The notes: generated from the letters alone by a model not told the origin. DNA of 64,000 bases from Lumnitzera littorea (GCA_024138015.1 JAMXBB010000010.1:76691541-76755540), one strand, 5' to 3'; counted from the stretch's first letter, positions 36,177 to 49,132 are shown. Numbers and translations: made by a program.

Positions 36177-38930
36177 TCTATTGTTTTGTTTTTCCTTTTC
36201 TTCTCCTGGACATCTCTTCCTTGCCCATTTGATGCTGTTTTCTTTTCAAAACAAACAGAAAGAACAGCAAGAAATTACTACACCAAAAATTGCTTTTCAT
36301 TTCCTCTTCTACTAATTTTATTTTCTCAATTTTTTTTATTGACTCTCAACAAATAAAAGAGGAAGAGGATTAAGCACATGGATAACTACATATCAAGGCA
36401 TCAAAGGAGCAATTTAATAGCCTTTTGGAGTATGTAATTTGTTATAATATATATATTTTATGTGTATATGTATTGTGTAGAGATATATGTATTTAGGGGT
36501 TTTGCAATTATAATGGATTTTGTAATTTTCTTATATTAAGATTAAGTGTATATGAAATGGAATGATATGTAAATTTAGTAATTATTTATATTCACATGTC
36601 CATATAGGAGTAAATATATAGGTATATTCATGTATACATACATATTATATTTAATTATACAATATGTTATATAAAGGACTTTGTGTATATGTACATGTGT
36701 ATATGCGAGTATAATATATGTATATTTATATTTGTATAATTTTCATTACATATATATGTATATAAACATGTCATAAAAAATATGTACATGTATGTATAAA
36801 ATATAAAAATATAAGTGTATATATATATATAGATATCATATATATATGTTTATATGTATAGCATATAGAGTATATTTAGGGTCATATTGTTATATTTCAT
36901 AACTATACACATACGTGTAAGATACGTATATTAATAGTATGATATACTTAAATAATACATGTATATTATAGCATAATAACAAATTAATAAATAAAGTAAG
37001 GTAATATATATACATAAACATATGCCGTTGGTTTCAAGAAAATAGAATAATTAATTTGTAAAATTTAATAAAATATAATAATAAATATAATTATATACAT
37101 ACTACATAAAAATACAAAATAAGAAAAATATTGAACATAAACAAATTTTGGAAATAATACGTAGTACTTATCCATGTTATTACATCGGCATATAATTAAT
37201 TTTAATTAAAAATCATAATTAAAAATAATAATAAAATAATAAAAATAACTAATTAATTAGAAAATTACTAAAATAGTAAAAATGAATTAAATAAGTCTTA
37301 AACCTTAAAAATAATAAAATAAGTAAATTTTGATTAAATAAATTTAAAAATAAGAAAATTACAAAAATAGAAAATTTAGATATTTATTAAAACATAATTA
37401 TGTAAAGGAATGCTCAAATTAATAATTTATAATTAATTAAGTCAAAATAATAAAATTCATGATATTTTTATATCATAATAGAAAATGTGAGTTACAACGT
37501 CTAAAACGGACCCTATTATGAGAAAGTATATTTGGAAATAATAAAAAATCGACTATAAGTTTATAAAATTCAGAGTTAAAATGAAAATATTGTATGTGAT
37601 TGAAAATTTAAGATAAATCGAGAAAAGTAAGTAAAAGATTTAAGTTAAACTATATTTATACTATATTTGGGTCATAGTGAGAAACTAAACAAATAATAAT
37701 AAATATTTAGTTAATCGATGAACTTAGTTTTTCAGAATATTTATAGATTTATTTATCTTTTAGGTACTCAATTAGTGATAATTGGAAATCCCAAAGGATT
37801 AAAAAGTGAGCATTAACTCTAATGAGGGCATTCTTATGATCCATTATCTACTTACTGTTTGTTATTTATATACAACTTGTTATTTATATACTGCTTATTG
37901 GTTAATACTGATTATTTGATTGAATGATTGATTATTTTGTATACTATTATTCGTATGATCACTTTTTTAAATTGGTAAATATAATTATTCGACTAAAATA
38001 ACTAGTTATATTTGTCGCATGTTTGTAACTTAATTGGTATACTGATGAAGAGTGTTAGTTTTGCAGATTTTTGAGAAAAGTATTTTTGGAAAACGTTTTT
38101 TTCAATCTTAAATATATATTTTATATGATTTCTGTGAATGCTCGTAGTGCCCAGAATGATATTTTTACTATTAAGGAAAAACTAGTATAGTAACTCCAAT
38201 TGATTGTGAGAGGACTTGCATATTTGTGCTTGTGGAGCCTTGGATATATTTTGATAATGAGAGGCTTGCTTTGTGTGCTCGAAGGACCTTGGATATGTTT
38301 GATGGATGGCCCTAGTTGGGATTTTCCTATCTTGATTGCTATTTCTCGGTTAAGGTAATAATTGAGTATCGTCTAGAAGGGTTATGTTCTTAGGCAGCCT
38401 CATGCAGTTAAGGTGAGGTGCTCCGTGCGGGTAAGTACGGAGGATAATCGACGTATAAACGATGTAAATCTACAAGTTCCATATTTTCGGAGTCCTATAG
38501 ATGTGTTATTTGCATTCATTGCATATGTATTCATTTCGCTTGTAAATAGATGCATGAGTACTAATAATGTTTGATAACTTGCTTAAAAGATAGTAGTGAG
38601 GAACAAACTCACTGAGCCATGATTTGCTCATTCCCTTATAATTTCTTTTGTAGATTCCTTTAAGTAGGGATTAGAGAAAATCTTGAGAGTAGAGTATAAA
38701 CTGGAAATATGTTTGATAATGTAGAGTTGATGGAAATGTGTATAGTTGGTATAGAAACAATTAATGTAGAAAATATTTATCAAATAAGATTATGTATAAT
38801 ATAATATTTCTCGTAAATTATTAAGTTGTTTTACCTTATCTTAATATTTAGTAGGGGATATCAATTCTTTGTGGTTCTAGTAGACTATAGAATATCGGAT
38901 ATCCATAGTTACGTATATTTTATAGTAAGT

Positions 38931-39962
38931 TAATTAAATTAAAAATCGAAAATTTTAGTGACTAATCATTTAGAATTTTGCAATTTTTAACTTGCAAGGT
39001 GGTTTTTATATCATGAGTGTACACATAATATAAAAATTTTAAGCAATCTTACTAGATCCCCTTTAGAGTCATGACATAGTAGATCTCTTGTATTTAGGTC
39101 TTGTGTAACCTAAATTTATTCATATGATATTGATTTTATTAGATTTAATGGATTCTTTATTATTATTATTTTTTATTCAATTATGTGTGTCTAATGCTTT
39201 AGATTGTAATTTTCACTAATAGTGATCTAAAATTTGATATCATATATAAGAGAATTGAAAGATTTTTTGTATGATTTGATTTAGCCATAGTCGATGAAGA
39301 TTTTTACAAGATTAAAGATAATTTGCAAAGTTTTTATGGAATCTAGATTAATGTTGTTAAAGAATTTGTTGTATACTAATGCGATATTAGGTTATGCTAT
39401 TAAAAATAGATTCTAATAGGTGATTTCAAGATTATGATTAATAAACTTAGGAAAGTTATTAACTTTAATAAAGAATTCTTATGATTTTGTAAAAGTCGCA
39501 TATTTAAGTCTAGGGGAAGCAAAGATTTAGGTATGTTTTCAAATCATGAGTTAATTTATAAATTGATTGCTTTCTTGTTTAGTTTTTTGATTGAATCTTA
39601 ATTAGTTGCTAACTTATTAGTTGTTGCAATTTAGTTTAGACTCTTTAAATTTCTTGAATTCCAATTTGCTGCTTAGATAATAAAAATTTATTAAGTACTA
39701 GTAATTATAGTTTTTAATGGATTGATATTCAGACTTATATCTATTTACTATAATTGATAGGTGCATTTGTCTCATATCATGTGTTGTGCCATTTTCTTAT
39801 TCATTCTCTATAATCTTGTTGTTAATCATATTGTATTTGTGTTATATTATTGTGTTAGAAATTGCTATTTCTACCTATTGTAATAATTATCCCTTATTTG
39901 AAATTTAAGGATTATATAGGTTTTAATATTCACTATATGTTATATTATTTTTCTATTTATAT
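38931..39962. other. AT-rich DNA, no gene seen
   Basis: No recognisable coding or element structure between the copy C repeat and the LINE target duplication. Confidence 0.5.
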
Positions 39963-41151
39963 CATTTAAGACTTGTAACTTCTAAACAGTGTCATTGGAT
40001 TTGGGATTCTCCCTTACCTCCCAAAGTAAAATTATTCTTATAGAGATTGTAACATGGCTCATTACTTACAGTAGATCTTTTACAAAGAAGGAGAATAATT
40101 GCAACAGGTAACCATCCTCGATGTGCTTACCCAAGCGAGACTCTCAAACACACTTTCTATGATTGTGTTTCAATCAAGGAAATTGTTGATATTTGGAAAA
40201 TCACTGATTTACCTTCAAACTGTTGTTAGGAGGATTTTGTTTGTTGGATATGCATCAATTGTTTGGTAAAGAAGTATCAATTAATAAAGCCTACCCCTCC
40301 AAATCAATTCACTTTTGCTATTATGCTTTGCTAACAGGAATTCACATTTTCATAATTATTCGTCCCAGTCCCCAAATCTCATTCAAAACATTAGATTCAC
40401 TCGTCATGAATACTGGACTATGATCAAAATGAAAAGATCGTTACTTTTCTTAGAATATGTTAATTTATCACGGACTCCAACTCCCCCAAGATTGAGTCTA
40501 ACTAAATACAAATATTTCGGTCTTTTCTTCAACACAACAAACAACCATTGCAGCAATCATTAGAGATCCGACTGGTAGATGGATCCATGGTCTAGTAATG
40601 AAATTGGGGAAAATAAACATTTTATCAGCTAAGTTATGGGTAATTTTTGGGGGCCTTTCCTACCGTTTACATGCAGGCTTAATGAGAGTAAAAATTTGTA
40701 TTGATATGCTATAGCTGTTTCATTATTGCAACAACACTCAAATCCCAAATTTACTTATCGCAATGTTTTTAAGTGCTTATAGGGAAAAGCTCTTGAAAAT
40801 GAATTAGTGGATGATTGGGGCAATTCTCTATGAAATCAACAAAGTTGCAAACTTGGATGCAGTCAAACTCAACTTTTGATGTTTCTTTAAATAGTCCTCC
40901 GACATTTTGTATAAATCTACTCAAGGAGGATATGTTTAGTATCCGCCTGTATAAGGAGAAATAGACTCCTATTGCTACTCTTGTTATCTTTTTCTTTGCT
41001 TGTTCTTCTATAAATATTTATGCTGGAAGGTTACAAGCTCTGTGATAGTCTTGTTTAGGGTTTGATACCCTTTTGCTAATTAATATATTTTAAGTTTCAC
41101 GGGAAAAAAAAAAAATAAAAACATTCAAGACTTGTACACTTATAAACTGTC
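39963..41151 (+). mobile_element. 5'-truncated LINE insertion with ~30-bp target site duplication
   Basis: The insert spans 39,994-41,121 and ends in an A-rich tail (A12 with a TAAAA end). The flanks 39,963-39,993 and 41,122-41,151 are near-identical direct repeats (cattYaagacttgta...ctNtaaacNgtc), the long variable target duplications made by L1-type retrotransposition. The insert carries only the end of ORF2. It lies about 470 bp upstream of the cytochrome b561 start codon. Confidence 0.8.
39998..40900 (+). pseudogene. LINE ORF2 C-terminal remnant (RT zinc-binding region and RNase H)
   Basis: The plus frame starts WIWDSPLPPKVKLFL and continues through HPRCAYPSETLKHTFYDC, the zf-RVT region found after plant L1 reverse transcriptases. 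Further on, IIRDPTGRWIHGLVMKLG and AKLWVIFGGL (about 40,560-40,660) match the RNase H domain attached to many plant LINEs. Stops and frameshifts (for example near 40,030 and 40,230) show it is inactive. Confidence 0.75.
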
Positions 41152-41620
41152 TTTTTCATTATAATTATCCCAATAGATATATTGTTTTAGTTGTTGCAAT
41201 TACAAAATAATTATTCTCTTCTCGATGGTCGCATCGACACATCCAATTAGACTACTGACCTATCAACAGTAATGATAAATCACTAATAAAGGAATCTCCA
41301 AATTTCCATGTCAACCGTTTACCTTTTGAGCTCTTCCTTTGGGCCTCTAAAACCAAAATTACTATTCTCACTCCCTCATTCGCCATTAAAATAAAAAAAA
41401 AATTTCGAGGGGTCCTTAAACAAACAGTCGTATTCCTATCCAGCTTAAAAAGAACAACTCTTTGTCTTATACCTTCCTTGAACCTTAAAAAAGAGCAAAT
41501 TCTCGTCACTTTATTTACATTTCATCAAGACAAGAATAAAAGTACAATACCCACTATTGATTTCCTTCAAAAGATCACTCCTTTTGGTCCCCTCCGTGTG
41601 CTTTCGGCTCTTAATCGGAA
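41152..41620 (+). promoter_or_regulatory. Promoter and 5' leader region of cytochrome b561
   Basis: About 470 bp lie between the LINE target duplication and the start codon. The last 100 bp are less AT-rich (tttggtcccctccgtgtgctttcgg), as in a transcribed leader. No unambiguous TATA box was identified. The minus-strand frame at 41,252-41,509 has no family support and is not called. Confidence 0.4.
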
Positions 41621-44600
41621 ATGGGCGTGCCTGTAGTTCGTTTCCCACTCATTCCTGTTCTTAGATTATTGGGTTTTGCAGTTACTGTTCTTGTGCTGAT
41701 ATGGACAAGGAACTATAGAGGGGGACTTGCTCTTGCTTCAGATAACAAAGATCTCATCTTTAATGTACTGTACCATTCCCTCTTTAGACTTGATTTGATG
41801 GGTATTTTTGTTATTACGCTTTGGCACTGCTTATGTTTTGTATCAGCGTGGTGGTTGGATATTCTTTTATTGCTGCGTCTTTAGTGATTTCCATTTTTCA
41901 TTGGCAATTCATGTTTTCGAGTCATGTAAGGTAATTGATTTCTGTTGGATTCATGGCATTATAAAATGGAAAATATTAATAGCTCCCATGTGTTTACTGA
42001 TTTCCTCTTTACGTTGGGGCAATTCGTGTTTTCGAGTCGTATAAGCCCATTGATATCTATAGGACTCATGGCATTATAAAAGGGAAAATATTAATAGCTA
42101 CCAGACTTTGTTAACGCCATTGATTTCCTTTTTACGTTGGATTCGTGTTTGTTTTTCTTGTAAAATGTATAATGGTTCATGATTGGAATGTTTTCTTTTG
42201 GTGTTATATCTTGTATTTGGGCACTCGTTGAGAGGATACTTGAAAGAAAGCATAGAAAATTGGTTTTAATCTACAAATGATTTAATTTATTTTATAATCG
42301 TATCAATTCTTAGTAGAGGGAATGCACTGTGTCAAGTTCAAAACTTTTGTCAAATCCTATTTTCGAATTAAGATTGACTTTCAACCTTATTCTTGTGTTA
42401 TATCGAGAATTGGCATTTTTCTCTTCATTGATAAAGAAAACTCGTAACTCTATATCAGTATTGCCAAAAATGATGCAATCATAAGTTGGTGGTTAAATAT
42501 GCGGTTAGGAGATGGATGTCTTGTTTGTTTCAGTTCAACGATACCAGTCTTAAAAAAAATGATGAACTTATGCGATTCCAAATTGGTGGATGTCAAAAAC
42601 AATGCATTTGGATGTTTTGAACGTTAATCTGCTGTTTCAAATGTCTTGCTCTGATTCTTGATTTGCAAATCTGTATGTGGTACTAGTAGACTACTTCTTC
42701 TTCTTGTTAGTTCAGAGAATTTCGCAAATATGATCAATAAGGTCATGTAAATCTACTTTTCTATGTAATTATGTCTGGAGGAAAAGATATTTCGCCCATC
42801 TCTGCAACCTGAAACTGCAAGTCTATACTTGATCTCTAATGTAATTATGCACAACATTTTCTGTGTAAATGCTTAATATTTATATGCATAAAGATTTATT
42901 TCTTTTGCAAATTGTTCGACCTTTATAGACTGGACCAATTCCACAAGCATGACTTGCTAGTATACCCTTTTGCCACGACTTTATTTCATTTTCATGCAAA
43001 GGATATGTAATCGTGGCTGCATTCATCCACTGGTGTCGGCCGTCTAATTGTACTGTAAGGGATAAAATATGCCTATGGAGTGGATTGCTGGATGCTAATG
43101 GCATATTTATATACAGCATTCATTAGAATTCGGTGTTTTTGCATAGATAGATTTGTAGAGATTTAAAGATACACAAGGGATAGTTTCTCCACGTTAGATT
43201 GGCAGTTTCTGGACTCAAAATGCAATATATACATGAAGAGATACTTTTGGTAAGTAGCACAGGAAACCACAATTTAACAGTAAGGCCAGGACTTGATCAC
43301 GCGAAAAAAATGACCCATGGATGCAGATAATGTTATCAACAAGAGGATGGAGATTGAACGGCTGAGTGGTTGCTGTATAATTTCTATCCGTATTCTCAGG
43401 GTATGGAACCTCCTTTTATTTGTCAACAAGAGAGAAACAAGAAATTTAAAAATTTATCCTGTCTTCATGGAGATGGTTCGATTTCATTTTCAATCTTTTC
43501 ACTTTTATTCATACTCATGGCCTTATTAGAACTCCCATTCAACACATTCCTGCTTTCCGTCTATTATGGTGTCATACTTTGTTTTGTAGTTTGCATTATT
43601 ACTGCGTTTATCTGCTAGCAAGTCTGTTAGATCTGTGCATTCCATGGAAGATTAAGATATCTATGACTGCAAGGTATAAGCAAATAGGCATTTTTGCTTG
43701 GCAATGTGAATTTGGTTGTATCCTGATGATTAAAAATTATCTCCTGGAGAAGTTTACAGTTGACAATTTCTTTTATGGCAAATCTATTGATTGCATATCC
43801 TGTCCATGTTAGGTACATCCTGTTCTCATGGTAATTGGCCTCATAGTTCTCAATGGTGAAGGTAAATATTGTTCTCCATTATATGCCTTGAAAGGAAAAG
43901 TTGACCAGAGTTCCTAGAATAATCTCAGCTTTATAAAAACTCAGATCTGCTGGATGATTTTTAATTTCCTCTAGAGGATAAGTTGGAGTGTTATATCTGC
44001 TTTCCTTCATTATGTTACAACTTACAATCCAGTACCTGAGGCATTTTATATCACCTTTTACAGCCATGCTTGCATACAAGACAGTCTCTGGAACAAAGAG
44101 CTTCAAAAAATTAGTTCATCTGACACTACAGTTCCTCGCCTTTTGTATTAGCACCATTGGTGTCTGGGCTGCATGGAAGTTCCACATTGATAAAGGCATT
44201 GACAACTTTTACAGCTTGCATTCCTGGTTGGGGCTAGCCTGTCTTATATTGTTTGGCATCCAGGTCCTTTTCAATAATGTTCTCTAATTTGAGTGCACAT
44301 TATTTTATCTAGCCTACTTTGGCAGCAATCATTTTATTGTTTTTTCCAATGATCTTTGCAGTGGGGGCTTGGTTTTGCAATCTTCTGGTACCCAGGAGGT
44401 TCAGGAAAAAGCAGAGCGGCCTTGCTTCCGTGGCACCTATTTTTTGGGATATACATATATGCACTTGCTGTTGCTACTGCTACTACTGGTTTCCTAGAAA
44501 AGGCGACTTTCCTTCAGACGAACCATGTAATTTCAAGGTACTCTTCAGAGGCCTTGCTTGTCAACTCCTTGGGGATCTTAGTGGTTGTGTTGGGTGGGTT

Positions 44601-44667
44601 TGTCACTCTTGCAATAATTAGTCCTCCGATCAGCAAGGCTGAAATCCAAAGAAATCCTGCCGAGTAG
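41621..44667 (+). CDS. CYB561: Cytochrome b561, ascorbate-dependent trans-membrane electron carrier (4 exons, 232 aa)
   Basis: Exons 41,621-41,764, 43,813-43,861, 44,064-44,263 and 44,362-44,667 have GT/AG borders and compatible phases, giving 232 residues, the usual length for plant tonoplast-type cytochrome b561. Six membrane segments are visible (about residues 10-28, 49-67, 82-102, 117-140, 156-176, 195-217). The four family heme-ligand histidines are His50, His83, His117 and His156. By family knowledge they bind two b hemes as pairs His50/His117 and His83/His156. The ascorbate-side motif region AMLAYKTVSGTK (65-76) and the SLHSW motif (115-119) are both intact. The protein would pass electrons from cytosolic ascorbate across the vacuolar or another endomembrane, reducing monodehydroascorbate or ferric chelates. 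The start codon begins the conserved MGVPVVRFP. Intron 1 is 2.05 kb; the second exon is only 49 bp. No defects were seen. Confidence 0.95.
41890..42120. repeat. Two-unit tandem repeat in intron 1 of cytochrome b561 (period 115 bp)
   Basis: AATTCRTGTTTTCGAGTC at 41,906 recurs at 42,021, and CATGGCATTATAAAA...AAAATATTAATAGCT recurs at the same spacing. The third repeat-like start near 42,115 (ttacgttgg) is truncated. Confidence 0.75.
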
Positions 44668-45070
44668 ATAATTAGACGAGTGAGCATCCTACATTTTTTT
44701 GCCATTTGCTGCTGTCCACGAGATGTGTTTTACTTCTTCATCATCATTTACAGGTTTCATTCTCAATATTGAACGCATGAGAAATTAATCCTCATTTAAT
44801 GTGTTACCATTGCTTCAGGAAGGGAAAAAACAATAGTAGATAGTAATCATGTTCCTTCATGGGCCATGTTCAAGATTAGATGACTCTATTACAGAATGTG
44901 AGGGCAGTTTCAAATCTTATTCTTCTTTCGATTACTATGTCTTGTTGTAAATCCATTGTTTGTGCTGTTTTCGTTTCTTGTTTTTGGGGCTTCTAGGTTT
45001 TCTCATTTTTTATATAGCAAGAACCCGAAAGTGATGGAGAAGTAGTACTAGGACAGGACTGTTTTTGTTT
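44668..45070 (+). other. Probable 3' UTR of cytochrome b561
   Basis: Transcript-like, moderately AT-rich sequence follows the stop codon. No canonical AATAAA was identified within 300 bp, and the end cannot be fixed. Plant polyadenylation signals are loose, so this is a positional inference only. Confidence 0.3.
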
Positions 45071-45533
45071 AAAGAAGAGAACTCTATGTGATTCTCCAGG
45101 GTGTGGTGCAAAACCTGAACTATCATTGAAAAAGTGTTTCTAACCATACAACTGAGGAAGATAAAACAATGGTTTGGCTATTTTTACAAAAGGATTTAGG
45201 TCAAGTTTAGGTTAATAAGCTATGGTTTGGTGAGAGTTGTGACTGCATTTCCTCTCTGCTCGTAGTTATGAAGGAAACCTTGTCAGATGTAGAGTAAAGT
45301 GTGGTCTTGGAGAGGGTGGGGCCAGTGGGGGATAAAGGGCCGAGTTTGCTTGTCAATAAAGCATTTCTCTGAGTTTAACAATGGAAAAGTACGCCTGAAT
45401 TTGAATCCATGAGTAATGAAAAACATTTTTGGATCAAATGTGATTGTGCCATTACAAATATAAATGGGACTTTTTTTCTTTTGGGGTTTTGGAAAATCAT
45501 TTTCCTCAAACTTCAATACTTTTAATACGTGCA

Positions 45534-45746
45534 TCAACAGCGCTGCTCTCTATATACCACGGCCTCCGTGCGGTACCAGAGTTGGCTACTAGCCACTGCA
45601 GTAAAACCATAGAATCCAACAATGGCAATTACAGAATTATTCCATCCTAATGCCACCAGGCTGTTCAACTCTAGAAGATATTGAAAGACATTATTCCCAA
45701 GACGGAAGCATTCGAGAGCTAAAATATCAGAGGGGTCTCTTAGGAA
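45534..45746 (-). pseudogene. Unrecognised 70-codon open stretch without ATG (possible exon or gene fragment)
   Basis: The minus strand is open from 45,746 to a stop at 45,536-45,534. The translation looks protein-like: a charged start (RDPSDILALECFRLG), a probable membrane segment (NSVIAIVGFYGFTAVASSQL) and a charged end (YRTEAVVYREQRC). The stretch is less AT-rich than its surroundings. It has no start codon, and an AG that could act as an acceptor lies just upstream on its strand (ACCGCAG, about 45,760). It is convergent with cytochrome b561. I do not recognise the family. It could be the last exon of a gene whose other exons were not identified, a relic, or chance. Confidence 0.35.
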
Positions 45747-45799
45747 TTAGGATACTAAACTGCGGTTGAACCACTTTAAAGGAAAGGAAGGGGGGTAAA

Positions 45800-48640
45800 A
45801 AAGAACAAACCAAAAGGATTATACCTAGAAGCACCCGGAGCTAGATTTGAAAGGTTCTTTTACAAATAGATTATATCTAGATCTTTTGAACTGGTTTATC
45901 TTGTAAAAGGGATCATCTGCAACTATTGAACATGTAATTTTCTTCGCAGTTTTCTCTTGAACCAACCACGCCAAGTTTGGTTTGAATGTAAATTTGTCTA
46001 ATGGAGCTCAAAAGTTTCCAACGATGAAATAAACTGAGTGGATATGGGACCGAATGGAATCGATTGGCTTTGTGGATTTTTTATTGGTGATAACTAAGTT
46101 GGTTTAGAAGTACCAAAGATTAGCGAATCTTCTCATGGGAAGAATTAACAAATTTACACACAATTAATTTGAAATGAAGTACTTATACATAGCAATATAT
46201 TGACAAACTATTGGCATATTTACTGATATTATGTTTATTTTTTAGAATTTTCTTTCAAAGTCCACTTAAATGACTAAGGATGAGCAAAAGTTGGGTGGTC
46301 TTTTCCATTCACTGGTTTAGTAACATGTGAGTTAGTGGGACTCCTAAAGAGAAAAATAGGCTAATATATAAGTCTCATTATATATAATTATTATTATTAT
46401 AGAAGTTAATCGAAGAACCACGTGGTTCTAAAAACATATAGCTTTTAGGCTAACAACAATAATAATATAAAATAGATCAAATTTCTATATATATATAAGT
46501 TTGCATATTAGATCGAGTGTCAGAAAATAGTTGTATCATACTAAGATTATCCAACTCTAACAACTTCATTTAGAATGTGACACAGAAAAATATAATAATT
46601 ATATATATATGATCCTATCTTTGTAGACTTCCTTTTTTTTATGTCCCAGATATACTATGGAGAGAGATAGACATACTCGACCATTCGAATTATGCTTTTT
46701 GCAACGTATGTTATATGTATCGATTCATGTTATTAAATTGACACACAAGCTTAGTATGAAGACATCGATTATTATGTGAAAGATTTAAAGATTATCTCAT
46801 ATCAATTCCAGAATTATGGCACATTAGTTCCATGAAATAAGAATTCATGTAATTCGAAATTCTACTTTGTAAAAATAGTGCTTAATAGATGTATAAATGA
46901 GTCAAACCACTCGCGAATTACTCGAGTTTGATTGAACTTTATTTAAATAGCTAATCGTGTTGAGGTTGAATTTTATAATTCCACTAGCTCAATAGCTTAA
47001 TCAAGTTCGAATTGACTATAAATATTAGTGAAATTCAAATTGAGTTTAGATACTAATATTATTATTATTTAAAAATATTATTTTTAAATAAATCTAATTT
47101 AAATGAGTTTGATTTGAAGCTTATTTAGTACTATTTTGAATTAAGCTTGAACTTACAATTCTAAAGTCAATTTAACTTGAGTCAAACTTAAAATTATGAA
47201 TCAAGCATGAGCTCAATATAATATTGTCTTAACTTAATCCATTGATTAGTCTTTAATAAAAAAGCACACCAAGATTACCAAAATATATCGTACCGCTTCT
47301 AATTTCTTGTGTTATCAAAACGAACGTTTTTTCGAGTGTCTATTTCATGAATCAACAAAATGAGACAAAATGCTGAATTTGTAAAGGAAAATGCATTAAA
47401 TAGACACCTTCAAGGTGTTACTAATGGCTCATCATGCCATATTCCTGAAAGTTTTTTTCATCAACCCTTTCAAATTTCATCACTCTTGTAATTAATTTGG
47501 CATGGAATTCATTACCAAAATTTTAATTGCGAAATAATAACATCGATCGTTTTCAATTTGCAAAAGGAATTGGGTTCTCTAAAAAAATAATAAGAAAAGA
47601 TAATAACATCACGTTTGCAAAAGGCAAAATGCATGAATTTACGAGTTTGAGAACATGAAGGGTGTTGTAAGTTTCAATAAAAATATATGAAAATATTAAC
47701 TTGTGACCGGTATTTTATCTTTTTATAAACACATACCCTATATTATTTTGAGTTGAGTCGTAGTGAATTCTCGACTAGAAAATGACATATAATCATACAT
47801 GTCTCCTAAACAAAATCCGATAGTGTGCATATTTTACTCAAAAATCCTGTAGGAAACATCACAATAAAAAATTTCTCTATTTAGGTTAGAGGGTGAAGAT
47901 GCTGTATTGTTTTACCCAATTTAGAGTCTACAGTAGATATGGGGGAAAGGAAAGAAAAAATTGCAAAAAAAAAAAAAATATCAAAATATATTAGTCTGAA
48001 GTGATTTTAAGTACCATGATAAAATCGTCTCTTAATTTTAATACATATTTATTTAGATGTATTGTATGATCATGAAAATAGTCTTTTGAAAAAACGATTT
48101 TAAATACCGTAGTTTTGAAATTATTTTGCTATGATCGGTATTTTTGGGATATTTTCTTATTTTTTGCTATTTTTTCCCTCTTTCTAGTAGATATGCATGA
48201 TTTTTCCATTGGAAAATATATACTTGTTATTTGTTAATATAGACCCGAGATTGATGATTGTTTAACAAAGAATTGTACACATAAGGGTATAAATTAATCA
48301 AACCGATTTGCAAACTGTTTAAATTCAAATTGAGTTTTATTTAAATTAGATTCAGTGATAATCAAGTCGAGTTCGAACTTAAATTCGAGCTATTTAAGTA
48401 GTAAATCGAGCTGAGCTTGAATTTTAAAATACTAAGTTAGTGAATTTAATCGAGTTTAATAAAATTTTTAATATATTTAAATATAAGTGAATATGATATT
48501 AATTAAAAAAAATTTATAAAAAATTTGAACTTAATCAAATCTAATTTAAATTTAAAATTTAAAACTCGATCTTCAAACTTAATATCGTATTGATTCGACT
48601 TAAGCCAATTATACTTTTAAAAATAAGTACTTATAAAGAT
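45800..48640. other. AT-rich intergenic DNA with two related dispersed repeats
   Basis: No gene is seen. Segments about 46,895-47,215 and 48,290-48,610 share a style of repeated short phrases (aattcaaattgagttt, tcgagtt, gagcttgaattttaaa, aatcaagt(c/t)gagttcgaa), a composition common in plant intergenic DNA. They look like two diverged copies of one repeat. A (TA)n tract is near 46,480 and an A13 run near 47,965. Confidence 0.45.
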
Positions 48641-48929
48641 AATAGACACGTAGACAATGTTTTCCGAATGAAAAGGTAAATCATGCATTAAATAATGTTG
48701 AAACTGAAAGGAGAGGGTGCAAAAGTAGATCTATGTACTGGCTGTATGGACATTTAATAAACACGTAGGGAGTACTAATAATTTTATAATACAAAATCAT
48801 AAGAACTCCGGACACGAAGCTGACGAGCCTGACTACTCGGAATTTTTTATTAGATACGGAATCGAAAATGGAGCGACTTTTGCAGGTTTTTGTACTCTGC
48901 CGCCAAATTCGCATCACGCAACCTAACTT

Positions 48930-49084
48930 TAGGTTTTAGGCGTAACGTAGTGCTAGTGGTACCAGGCTCGACGTTGCATCACCTTTGTGATAATTCAATT
49001 TCCATATGAAATAACAATTGACCTTATACTAAAATGCTCTTCCTGTTGTTTTTGCCTCTAAATAAATATCTTCTTCATTATTTC

Positions 49085-49132
<48 letters not shown>

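Larger units (their letters stand above)
31030..38930 (-). mobile_element. LTR-like repeat, copy C (host of a nested gypsy element)
   Basis: The left part (31,030-31,769) and right part (36,182-38,930) are interrupted by the complete insertion at 31,775-36,176. Together they make about 3.5 kb of non-coding DNA with the same architecture as copies A and B: a CCCGTGAATTTAG phrase at the left end resembles CCCGTGAGTTTAG at the left end of copy B, and the right part has ACTCACTGAGCCATGATTTG near 38,610. It is a related but more diverged family. Boundaries are approximate. Confidence 0.4.

Noticed and set aside
36430..36880. Long TATAT-rich stretch as a possible origin or centromeric repeat
   Set aside because: It is irregular AT-rich sequence within an LTR-like repeat, without a tandem period.
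41252..41509. 85-codon minus-strand frame just upstream of cytochrome b561
   Set aside because: No family resemblance. It sits in the promoter region and is probably chance.
42880..44106. Several 60-80 codon frames on both strands within the introns of cytochrome b561
   Set aside because: They overlap introns or the short exon 2 in other frames. The correct exons are fixed by splice sites and the conserved protein.
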